Assembly: GCA_028023455.1 (NCBI GenBank)
Contig: JAQFVV010012446.1
Coordinates: 560,001 to 624,000 of the forward strand
From: Epiperipatus broadwayi
Lineage: Eukaryota > Onychophora > Udeonychophora > Euonychophora > Peripatidae
DNA: 64,000 nucleotides
Direction: 5' to 3'
Of this stretch, positions 1-12,100 are shown piece by piece. The position numbers were made by a program, and so were the translations under genes. The notes beneath the pieces were generated by a model. It searched no databases. It was not told the origin of the DNA and saw only the letters and a program-made list of their open reading frames with translations. Numbering within the stretch: the stretch's first letter is position 1; each line of letters begins with the position of its first letter.

Positions 1-38
1 ATATTACAATTACATTAAAATTTATTCAATGTAAATTA

Positions 39-1330
39 CGTATATACTACTATATTACAATTACATAAAAATGTATTCAAATGTAAAAGATAATAAAAAA
101 ACATTTACCTTTTTAAGCATAATTGTGTCCTGTGCATACTAGGAAGTTGGAGAAAAAAGCGCTACTGCTGTGTCTACTCTGGAAGGCAAATTCATGCAGA
201 TACAATGAAAACAAAGCTCTGCTGGTACCAGATTGAAATTTCAGCTTACGCTTTGCTCTCATTCACATCTTTTCAATGTTTTGGGTGTATAGGTCTTGGT
301 CTTTGGGATGCACAAAGTTGTCCTGATGGATGGCAACCAAATGCATATATACACCATTGTTGAGACTGCTGATGTTATTGTACACAGCCCAGCCATCTGA
401 AATAATGTGTGTACCTGGTAAAATGTACTGTTGTATCAGGCCCTCCAGTGTATTAGTCACTCTGTCTGGAACTTCTGTCAAGAAGCACTTTCTTAATCCT
501 CTTTCTATACTGCCAAAGACCCAATGACCGCTTTGTATAGTCCCCCTGTGGTATTTGTGGTGGAAATATAAGTTTCATCAATTTTGATGACTAATGGCTC
601 TCCATTGTCATCAAATTCACTGAGAACCATCAGATTTGTGTCAAAATATCTGGCACATTCCTCCTGGCAAAAATTAGCCCAGACAATTACTATTTCCTTG
701 CTGATGCCGGTCTCATGCACAATGTATTGTTGGGGCAAACTTTGCGCCCCAAAATACACTATGTTTATAATTGTTCCCAGAGGCAGATGACTTTTGGGAA
801 AAGAAAGACCCCTTTCTGATTGAACTGTGATGGTGACATATTCTGCATTGCCATCTACACCCATCTAAGCCTGTATAATACATCACCAGTGAACAATGAA
901 CTCTGCACTATTGGCATAATAAGGTGTAGATCTTCAGAAGGAGTCTTTGTGCAAGCCATTTGATGGCCAATTCCCGAGTTTGGATGGCATTCCATAACTG
1001 ATGCATATTTCAGTCTTCTGCCAGAATAGCAGCAACATTCAAAATTTCATCACCTAGAACTAAACATGTAGCAGCCATTTTTTCCAACTATAAAACTGTA
1101 CACGCATGTCTGCAATTCGAATGTTTGAACACAGAGGGTGTATTTTTGTAACATGTACTATAAATGTAAATAGTTTAAATTCTTAAGTTTCAAATAAATT
1201 AAAACTAATTATTTTAATTAATGTCGTGTAATTAATCCAACATTCAAATTCTTTAAAAAGGTAAATGTTTTTTAATTATCTTTTACATTTGAATAAATTT
1301 TAATTTAAATGTAATATAATAGCATATACC
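39..1330 (-). mobile_element. Merlin-type DNA transposon, decayed autonomous copy
   Basis: A broken transposase (263-1078, minus) is flanked by long inverted repeats. The left arm (about 39-117) matches the reverse complement of the right arm (about 1251-1330), including a shared segment reading AAATGTAAAAGATAA. The right outer terminus reads GGTATATGC inward and the left reads CGTATATAC, so the terminal G may have mutated on one side. An extra partial copy of the left arm lies at 1-30. The Merlin superfamily has GG-type termini and 8-9 bp target duplications. I do not see a clear duplication here. Superfamily assignment rests on the transposase. Confidence 0.7.
263..1078 (-). pseudogene. Merlin (IS1595/ISXO2-like) DDE transposase, frameshifted
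   Basis: Read on the minus strand from the ATG at 1078, this matches the Merlin/ISXO2 transposase layout. An N-terminal segment with LWNAIQTRELAIKWLAQR and a Cys-rich patch comes first, followed by a DDE core. Recognisable catalytic blocks are IKIDET (first Asp), IISDGW (second Asp) and NIEKM (Glu, near 263-275). The segment FGSIERGLRKCFLTEVPDR, typical between the first two blocks, is present but in a different frame. Several stops and frameshifts (near 1000, 900 and 505) break the reading frame, so it cannot make a working enzyme. The protein would cut and paste the surrounding element. Family assignment is firm from the motif order. The exact start is inferred. Confidence 0.8.
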
Positions 1331-2374
1331 TAAAATTTTCGAAAAATTTAGTTATAATTTTAAACAATATAGAGCCAACATATTTGGGCTATAAAAGTAA
1401 CCTTTATCAAAAATTATTTTATTTCTATGTTTTTAAATATAATATCACAGTTTGTGTGTAAATGCACATAAATGACCTACTTCTTAATATAAGTAAGTAT
1501 ACATGTACTTACACTTGCCACTTTCTATATTATTAGTGTTGAAATTATCAAATTTATACATAGAACACTTGTGGATTTACATTTGCTATCTAAATTCAGC
1601 AGGCTTTCAGCATATATGCATAGTACCACTACAATAGATTAGGGATTAAACTAGGATATGAGAGTAGAAAAGGAATGAGGAAAGATGAAACTAAGATCTG
1701 CAAATCAAATTTTACTGTTTCAGTGAAAGATAATTACCATGATATCAAAATACAACTTTGCTTTAATTAAACATAAATATTTGTTTGTATAATGTGGAAT
1801 TTCTATGCGAATATTGATGAACGTAATGGCGGATGTCAGCTTATACGTTTACTATTTTGTTGTTATTTTTTTTAACAATGGTTCAATATTTTTTCCAAAT
1901 ATTCCTGTATGTAATTTATAATGTCTGTTTTAGAATGGTGTGTGAATATGTGCAGGTATAGAGTAAGAGAATCATGACCAAAAGCTTGATGCCAGACATA
2001 ATAATTAACTTCATTGCTTAAATGTCACATGACCATCTGAGCAACTAAGAATTTGATTAATTATTTATTTTGTCAGAAATAGTAAAGTGTTAGAATCACT
2101 TGCTTACTTTTTGAGAACTATATTAGAGAGAGGTTTTAATAGAAGGGATATCCTAAATATTTATTCTGATTATTAAAACAGGAAGCCTAATAAAAGACAG
2201 AGATCTGTAGATATAAAGTGGTCACAGATGTATTCAAAAAGTTAATTACTTTTAAAGGAACTTATAGATGCTTGCAAAAATGTAGCAGTGCAAATAAAAA
2301 AAAGAATAGTTAGAAACATTTAGAAAGGACATTTTCTTTAATGAAAGTCTACTGGAAAATTCATTTTGTGCAAA
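1331..2374. other. No recognisable feature
   Basis: AT-rich non-coding sequence between the Merlin element and the duplicated block. I see no open frame with family resemblance and no clear 5' exon for the plus-strand RING gene. The first recognised exon at 2856 starts in mid-codon, so a further 5' exon must lie here or upstream of the window. Confidence 0.5.
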
Positions 2375-2855
2375 TGTTTTATGAATATTCTTGGTCAGAA
2401 AGATCAGAAAGTTCACTGAATTCAGGAGATTTTAAAATTACTAAAATAAAAAGTGGAGATATATATTTTTGAGGAAATAAATTGATTGTTCCATTCCTTG
2501 ATAACTCATATTCTTATTCATATTGGATAAATGAAAGATTATTTGCCATCTGTGAATTCAACCAGATCATTAATTGTCTTAGATTGAATAGTTTGTAAGA
2601 CTTTAGAATAATGTTGTAAGTGATAACTGAAGTTATTAATGTAAATTCCGACAACAAATATTATGAGCTTATGTTTCCAAATTTAATTTTGATTATATTA
2701 TTTGTCCTTGTTATATATATGATTTTAAATACCTGTGTATAAAATTAAAAGAGTTAAAAAAACAATTAAAAATAATTGATTAGTAAATTATACCTTTCCA
2801 TATAATTTTTTAGGCATTTTTTCCCCCAATGAAATTGTTATAATATATTTTTTAG

Positions 2856-3193
2856 ATCTGTTCCTCATATAAAATCTACTTGGCAACCTGTGACTACAAA
2901 TGCAGTGAATTATGATTCTTCTCTGGAAGTGGTCAATCTGCCAATGGTGTCTGATGGTGAAGGTCAAATGGCCAACAATGGCAGCATTTCTAACAATCCA
3001 AACTTTTCTTTAACGAATTCTTGGTTATCCAGTACAATGTCATTACAACAACCTGAAGCAGATATGCCTAGCCAGGTTCAAAGCCAAGTTGCTCCTCAAA
3101 TCTTACCAAGCAGTAATCAGGCACATTCTGGAGCATATGCCGCTTATCATTATCCTAATGAGGAAGATCAGTGTGAAGAACCTCCCCAAATAG
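2856..3193 (+). CDS. Paralog exon A1 (Ser/Gln-rich, SIM-like motif)
   Basis: The exon is 338 nt with acceptor TTTTTTAG and donor ATAG|GTATTT. It starts with the last base of a split codon and ends with the first base of another (G|AG, Glu). It encodes a low-complexity Ser, Asn and Gln-rich segment of 112 residues containing SLEVVNLP, a hydrophobic-acidic run resembling a SUMO-interacting motif. The end ([11 protein letters not shown]) loosely parallels the minus-gene exon 58659-58767. It is homologous over its full length to exon A1' at 6229-6566. Confidence 0.75.
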
Positions 3194-6100
3194 GTATTTG
3201 GTATTGATTGTTTTTGCAATAATATTTTTTAAAAAGATTATCTTTTGTATTAATTTTATCTTTAATATGCTGACTTTAATTAATGATGAATAAATTTTTT
3301 ATTTCCTTTGTTTTGCAATAAGTAAAAATAATCACATAATTCTAGTTATTATTTTTCATTTGATTAACAAAAGATGTTATATTCTTAGATATTCACAGGT
3401 GTTTATACCAGTTTTATAATTTCATATCATAATTCTTGTAATCGACCAATTTATATAACATTTTCAATTTGAATATTTAAGAGCAACAACTAGCATACTT
3501 CAATCCTGACCATCATGTTGACTTCCTTCAGTCGTATTCTCCTATGCAAGAATTTCATCCTCATCATTATTATGATTCTTTTTATCCTAATGCTGCTACC
3601 AATACTCCAACAGGCCTGTTTATACCAATGACCCCACAGCACATATCCAAGTTGAAAAGAAATGGATACGATGAACACACTTCATATTTGCAAAGGTGAG
3701 GCACAAATTGTAAAAATAATATAGAATATTGAATGTTTTGTTCATGGGAATTGTTTATGCATCAGCCTGTGTTGGTTTGAAACATAGATGTAAGCTTCAT
3801 ACACTGTTTGGCCGGTTTGGCGCAGTTGGTAAATCGTCTGATTTGGGAACAGGAGGTTCAAGGATAGATTGTGGTGCTCGATCTTATAAACTCCTGAGCA
3901 ATAAATCCATATGTCTTATATATTATACTGCTAATGAGCAGCTCTATATTAAAATTGCTCTCTGCAATTTTTAAGATAAATAAAAAATGTACAATTATTC
4001 AAAAATAAAAATTTTCTTAAATAACGTGAAGTTTTAAACTTGATTAATAAATAATAAAATCAATAAGTTGTCCATGTATAACAATTAAAATATCCCATTT
4101 GAAAAAAAAAAGAAAATATAAAAGTTTAAAGAGTTATTTATATTAAAAATGTCATTTATCAGTAAAAGTTACAATTAATTAATTAGAAGGGGGAAGAAGT
4201 TAACTTGGAAAAGTTAAAAGTAATTGAATATCTAATAATTAAAAGTAATCTCTTTTTTTGTTTAAAATATTAAAGAAAAGTTAAAACTAAAAGCTTAAAA
4301 TATAAATCTTTACAAAGATTAAAAAATATCTCTTTTCATTTAATTGGAAGAAAAAGTCTTTTCTTGTTATTTGAAAGAAATAAAATATATGTCCGTAAAT
4401 AGCGAAATGGTAAACATAAAAAAATAGTAAAATGTGTGCATGTTAATAAAATGAAGTATGTAAGTTAAAAATTAAAAAACAAATAAAAACATATAATTGG
4501 AATGTCTCTCTGGAATTGTATACGCTCATAAGTGATATAAAAACAGAATTAGCAGTGGCTACTAATTAAACCATCTACAAACAATTAGCAATGGCTACTA
4601 ATTAAAAACAGGATTGATTAATTAATTAGTTAAAATCTTATCAAATCTAATAAAAAGTAACAGATGAATTTCAACAATGGATATAGCTGGCGGGTATAGA
4701 AACTAATTTTAAAAAATGACACCAGGTCATCACTTAAATAGTCCTGTCTTTTATCATTCAGTCAGTTGAGTTTATAATCAGTTTTACAATCAGTCTTCAG
4801 AGTCAGTGTTTTTTCATGACAATGCAGTGTTAACCATAATCGGAAGCATTTGGACAGATTCTAGCCTTAGTCTGATGGAACATCAACAGCCTGCCCAATA
4901 AAAGTGATGCCTGACTAATAACTTGAAACCACCAGAGATATTTAGCTGTCTTGAATAACAATATTACAAATAGCCATCATAGGAACTGCCACAGAATTCG
5001 GCCTGAAATCCAACTGGTTGGGAAACTCATGTGAAGCAGCAAACAGCAAGAATTCAATGTCTAAAATCCTATAGGTAATGAATAACATTTTCTTATTTCA
5101 TTTCTGATATTAAAGTAGCCATTGCAATAACTTGAAGCCTCCAGAGTCAGTAAAGCAAAGGAACTCTATAGCATGCATAAAGTGAACTATTGATGTGCGT
5201 GTTTTTAAATGGTGTATATTTATTTAATGCTGTATATCTTATATTAATTTCATGTATTTATTTAAAGCTTTGTGATATCTTATATTTTATTGTATGAATT
5301 AAAAGTGTGTGTGTGGTCATTATATGAAATACCATTTTTAGATTAATTAAGAAGTTATAAAAGTAGTTAAAAATTATAATAGTAATCATTTAGTTGAATT
5401 AAATTATCTTTAAAACTTAATACTTGGCGAACAATTCTTTACCATTAATTAAAGCAATAATGTGTTATATTAGTCCTTTTGATTGAGGTAGTTGGGATTT
5501 TTTAGGCGCTGAATTAGTTTGCCAATCATTCAAAGTGCGTTATTTACCTTTTGGTAGTTAACTGGTGCCCGGAGTTTACTATGACACAAAAAAGTGCTTT
5601 GCATGATAAGTGTTGAATTCTGCAGCCAAGAAGATCTGTGTCCTTCAAATGTGGTCAGTTATATAATTTTATATATAGCTTTGGCTTGGACACAGATTCA
5701 TTTCATGTGAATGTTTCATGATTATCTTGGTCAGAAAGTTCACTAAATTCAGGGACTTTTAAAATTATTAAAATAAAAAGTGGAGATATATATTTTTGAA
5801 GTAATACAATTGATTATTCTGTTTCTGGATAACTATTCAAGCTTAAGATTGATTATTGTTTAGTTTATGTTGTGCCTTATATTCTTATTCATATTGGATA
5901 AATGAAAGATTATTTGCCATCTGTGAATTCAACCAGATCAATAATTGTCTTAGATTGAATAGTTTGTAAGACTTTAGAATAATGTTGTAAGTGATAACTG
6001 AAGTTATTAATGTAAATTCCAACAAAAAATATTAGGAGCCTATGTTTCCAAATTTAGTTTTAATTATATTATTTGTCCTTGTTATATATATATGATTTTA

Positions 6101-9100
6101 AATATCTGTGTATAAAAGTAAAAGAGTAAAAAAAAAAAACCATTAAAAATAATTTATTAGTAAATTATATCTTCATATGATGTTCTAAGCATTTTGTTTC
6201 AATGAAATTGTTATAATGTATTTTTTAGATCTGTTCCTAATATAAAATCTACTTGCCAATCTGTGTCTACAAATGCACTGAATTATGATTCTTCTCCAGA
6301 AGTGATCAATCTGCCAACGGTGTCTGACGATGGTGGTCAAATTAGCAACAATTGCAGCATTTCTATCAATCCAAACCTTTATTCAACAAATCCTTGGTTA
6401 TCCAGTACAACATCATTACAACAACCTGAAGCAGGTATGCCTAGCCAGGTTCAAAGCCAAGTTGTTCCTTCTCAAATCTTCAGCAGTAATCAGGCAAATT
6501 CTGGAGCATATGCCACATATCATTACCCTTACTGGGAAGGACAGTGTGAAAAAGCTCCACAGATAGGTATTTGGTATTACTTGTTTTTGCAATAATATTT
6601 TTTTAAAAAAATTAGCTTTTGTACTAATTTTATTTGTAATATGCTGACTTTTATTAATGATGAATATTTTTTTTTATTTCCTTTGTTTTGCAAGAAATAA
6701 AAATAATCACATAATTCTAGTTATTATTTTTCATTTGATTAACAAAAGATGTTATATTCTTAGACATTCACTGGCGTTTATACTATTTTTATAATTTCGT
6801 ATCTTAATTCTGATTAAAAATTGTAATCGACCAATTTATATAACATTTTCAATTTGAATTTTTCAGAGCAACAACCAACACACTTCAATCCTGACCATCA
6901 CGTTGGCTTCCTTCCATCATATTCTCCTATGCAAGAAATTCATTCTCATCATTATTATGATTCTTTCAATCCTAATGCTGCTACCAATATGCCATCAGGC
7001 CTGTTTATACCAATGACCCCACAGCACATAACCAAGTTGAAAAGAAATGGATATGATGAACACACTTCGTATTTGCAAAGGTGAGACACAAATTGTAAAA
7101 ATAATATAGTTTTGTTCACGGGAATTATTTATGCATCAGCGTGTGTTGATTTCAAACATAGATATAAGCATTCTAATTGTTTTGGCACAGTTGGTAAACT
7201 GTCTGAATTGGTATCAGGAGGTTCAGGGATAAATTGCGGTGCTCGATCTTACAAATTCCTGAGCAATAAATCCATATATATATATAAAAGTTACATATAC
7301 ATAGAGAACCATAAATATCAGTATCATTTATACATATATATTAGAATGGTTGTATTGCTTCAGAGTTCTTAAGAAGTTCAAGCGTTGAAAGTCCCATCAC
7401 CGGAATCGACTTTAAAACCACCATTCCACACTCCGATAGACTACAACTGCGCTATACCGTGGAGAGCATATAAATTATAGAGAACAATAATGCGAGACGT
7501 TAAAAAAAACCACTAGCCTTTAGTTATAATAACTTTTCAAATATGTGATTTGTGTACAGCTTAATGTGAATAGGTACAGCAGTACTTTCATATTTCGGTC
7601 ATCTATTTTCAGGCCATGATATGGATACTGTTATTAATGAATAATATCTATTCAACACACATTTGTAGCACTATAAACAAAAACACTAAATGCAAAAGTT
7701 TAAACTATTTTTAATTAATTTTTATTCTTTTTACCCTTTATTTAACTTTTAAACCAAGATAAACGAAACTGTGGATATGTAGACATACATTGAATAAAGC
7801 TGTTTAGAAAGGAATGTTAAATGTTTATGAAATTATATTTTAGAAAATGGATACAAAGCAATAAGAGTTCTTTTTCATGTTTTATTTATCTATAAAGGAA
7901 TTTTCTGATAAATAAAATCTACTCATCAGTAAGTGATCAATAATCCAATCAGTTCTACCTGAAAAATGTTTTGAATTAATTACATAAGGGGGGGTGTAGC
8001 TATTCTATTAAAAGATCATTATTTTATAAATGGTTGCCATGGTTTTCTGACAATATGTACAGATTCTATATTAATTTATCATCTTTAAATTGTTTCTTTA
8101 ATATTGTAAAAGAAGTATAAAGTCTTAAAGTCCGATTTTAAAAAAAGTTTGTTTGATTATTTGTAATTATTTTGCAGGGTGGTAGTTTAGGTCCTTATAT
8201 ATTAGACCTGGTAGCCATTTCACATCCGTGTCTTTCTGCACATAAATTTCTAACATTATGATATTGATGGATTCTAATTTGAACTCAGTGAAAGAAATCT
8301 AAAGTGCAACACCCCTTATGGATAATGAAAATTTATCATTTATGACACATCAGTGGATTTTATATAAGCTTTACCATTACATTTATATTTCAAAAATATA
8401 TTGTGTGTTTTGTATGTGAGGAACTGTTCAGATGTATATTTTATCCAAGGAAACTTGCAAATAGTCTTCTAATTTTTGTCTGATAACTTGTTTACATTTA
8501 CTCAATATCTTTACAGTGGATAAACTATAACAAATTATGATGTTTTGTCCTGCATCACTTACCATTATGAACATATACAACGTGATATACCATGTTAAAT
8601 TTTATGTTCCTATAATATATCCTTAACATTATTTGTTTTATAATTATCTATTGTAAATAAACTATCATTTCTATTATTATTCAATTGGAATTCTGAATTT
8701 CATTTATCTTAATAATGACAATGTATAACAAATAGAATCTATAATTTAGTATGTGATGTGATGCACTGCGATTTCCCTTTTATACAGAGTCAGGCATTTC
8801 TCAGCAACTATGCCCAGAGAAACCTGTTAGCCACTTTACATTTCCTTTCCATTCCCCACTGTAGGTTTTTCCCATAAACTGCTCCATATCATTTTCACAA
8901 AACATAATCTTTATCAACTCCATGGCCTTCATATCTAAATCCCCCTTATCTTTTCCCAAACTCAGCATAAAAACTAATAACCACTTTCTATATAATCACT
9001 TTGTTTATATTTATTTTCCCATAATTTCATTGTTTGTATCCTTTCTGCTTTCAAGCATTTACATTCAATTAACAGATGCCTGATATTTTCTATGCCTTCT

Positions 9101-12100
9101 TTACACAATTTGCAGTCTAAAACACTCACATTTTTCCATTTCATGTGTATATTCTCTTGTTGCTAAACATTCCCTTCAAGCTTTGAACAACAAACTACTT
9201 TCCTTAGTATTATCATAAATTAACTCACACCCAATGTTCTGTTTACTTCTATATATATTTAAACTCTTTTTACTCTCCATACTAGTTCTCCATCTGTCCA
9301 ACTCCATATTTTTTATTAATGCATCTTTTTTTTATTCCATTTCTTACTACTATAAAACTCAATAATCCTCCTAAGTATACTGATATAAATATTTTATCCA
9401 AATACTTTGCATATCACATTATTTTTCTCACCCATCTTGTTGCCTGCTCTTTACTTGTAACCCAATTAAATATTTATAAACATGACTAAATAAGCTCCAA
9501 CTAGTATCCTGGTGTTTAACAATTAGTCTAACATTTTATGACTTATCACTGGTGTCAAACTTATTGGTGAATTTTATAACTAAAATTCCTTTCAGTTATT
9601 AAGATTAGTATTTTACTCTTTTAAAATAAAACATAAATTTAACACCTAACAGCTTAACATTTATTTAAAGTAAATATCAATTGTAAATTCAAAAACCTTC
9701 TACATCCATTATTCACTTATTGTATTAAGGTAATTTGCTAACTGATACAACATTACCAATTTTGCTGGTACTTATATTCATTATATGTTTATATAATCTG
9801 ATTAATTATTTTGAATCCTTATTTTATCATTTTCAGGACAATTCTTTAGTATTTATTTTAATTTTGATTGTAATGGTGTAAATTGGGAGTTTAAAACCAG
9901 GTCACATAAAGACTTCTTTTTTTACTTCAATATTTTTTACCATTGTAAACATTGAATATTTGATTTGATTTTGGAGTGCCTCTACCTTTTGGGCATTCTA
10001 CACTGTTATAATGTTCGATGCCTAAATTCATAAGGCATACTAGAAAGTTTTCCCTTGTCTTTTAGATTCGTAATTCAATATGGGTATATAACGGTGTTCT
10101 TCTCATTGTTCCTATTTTATACCGGTACTATATATATATATTAGAATTATAATGTCTTTTATAAATATATTGTTTGTTTCATAAATAAATAATTACTGTT
10201 GCTTATTATTATTGTTATTATAATAGAAACCTAGAAAGTGTTGATTTTCAAAACTATAATTATATGCCACCATCAGCAATAAATATTTCACCTTCCTTTG
10301 TTTCACCATCATATATTTCTCCTAAAACTCATCTAAATCCACTCTCTGAAGCGTTCCCTGGAATATTTGGCAATAGTTATTTTCTCTACGATTATTTTGT
10401 AGATGTATTTACTTATATTTTTTGTATTGAATATAATGACTCTTACAAATACTCTTCAGACAAATTTGTTTGGAGTTATTCTTTCTTTTATGAATATATT
10501 GTTTTTAAAAAACAAATTATTATTATCAGGATGATTATTATTATTATTTTTATTATTATACAATATTCCACCTGTCATTTACTTCTCGTGAATATAATCT
10601 AAAACCACTAGCTGAAGCGGTAGCTGGCTGCCGGTGAAGTTTGTGTTAAACAGTTTATGCTAACAATCCTATTTTAAGTTTGGCTACTGTATTTTGTCAG
10701 GATGTCTGTAATTGAGACTATCAAAAGTCTTCAAATTTGCATGCCCAAGTCATTATTTTCAAAATCCAATGAGGTAGTATGAGATAGTAACAATTGTGGA
10801 AACTTTGCCCCGCTTCTGTAGTCAAGGGTAACACTTTAATCAATTGTCAAAGAGAAAGAATAAGCTGGATTTTTACAAAATCACACTAAAATTCACGCAT
10901 GCATGAGAAAAATCGCGAGACAAAAAATACCGGTTTTATTTTTGGCCGCGATGTTGATTTGAATAAATTATTTCCTTTTATTCTTGTTAAAGTTACAAAT
11001 TTTATTTTCGTGGCCACGATGTTATTTTGGAGAAATTATTTGTTCTTCCTCACGTTATAATTCTGTTTGTTTACATAGAAATTATGCCCTCACGCGGTTT
11101 CAACATGCTAAGAATAAATTTTTACAATATAGTAATTTGGTTAAAAAAAATTTAAAAATTGATTACCAATAGTTGATATTATATCATCTAAACACTTATG
11201 TACTCACAACATTTGCACATAAACTAAGATTTTTATTGTATTTAAAATTCTATAAGTAGCCATTAGTTATTCTTTAACGATTAAAACAAGTGTCTTTATC
11301 AAGTTATAAGTAGAGGTGTTGCAAAGAAAATCATTTGTCCAACTCAAAATCATATGCTACTGTACCAATTTGTATAAAAGTGAATGAATAAATTAATAAA
11401 TAAAATTATTTCAATGTGAGAAAAAAGTCTTAGGTACAATTAAAATTCTTTGTGTAGACAACAGTGGCTATTTTTAAATTACTTAATGTAATGTGATCAC
11501 CTGTGTCAATTGTTTTTGTCCATGACACATGCCTAAATTGTCGTTAAAGGGATGACGATATTTTTGTTGAATATGCGACAACTCTGCCACATGAAAGAGA
11601 CTTTGAAAGATAAGAGATACTGTCTTATCTTTTGAACCTAAATGCAAATTATATAGGCCAATCCTAAGTAACTTGTCTTGAGAGGTGAATATTTGGTGAC
11701 GTTATTCACTTTACTTCCGTTTTCCTCATTACGCACCGCATGTATAGCAGTTGATCATCGTCTGTTTATAATTAAAGTTTGAAGCTATGCTAGTAAATAT
11801 CATAGTCAAGTATACTTGTCAAAAATCTGAATTTTCATAAGTAAAAAAAAATAACTAATGTTTCTCAGCCTTCTTTTACAATCAAAAATATACAAGGTCT
11901 TCAATCAAATATGCAAGCATTCTGCTCATAAGCTTTCATAAAAATGAGTTTTGAAGATTTGATTTCAAAGTTAATGAAAGTGGATATAAAAAGACTTCAT
12001 TAAAAAAATATTTTAGACTTCTTGATACGTTTTCATAATTCTCGTTTAGATTTTTATTAATGAAAGTTTTAGATGTTACGATACATAATACACTTAATAG

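Larger units (their letters stand above)
2375..3960 (+). repeat. Tandem segmental duplication, copy 1
   Basis: This block and 5705-7290 align over nearly their whole length: intron, exon (338 nt), intron, exon (214 nt), and a downstream tRNA-like SINE. Copy 2 has a small extra segment near 5835-5880 that copy 1 lacks. The two are separated by about 1.75 kb of unrelated sequence, giving a repeat period of about 3.3 kb. Differences are mostly substitutions, and both exon frames stay open. Confidence 0.88.
5705..7290 (+). repeat. Tandem segmental duplication, copy 2
   Basis: Second copy of the block at 2375-3960, with exons A1' and A2' at identical lengths (338 and 214 nt) and the same SINE downstream. 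Confidence 0.88.
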
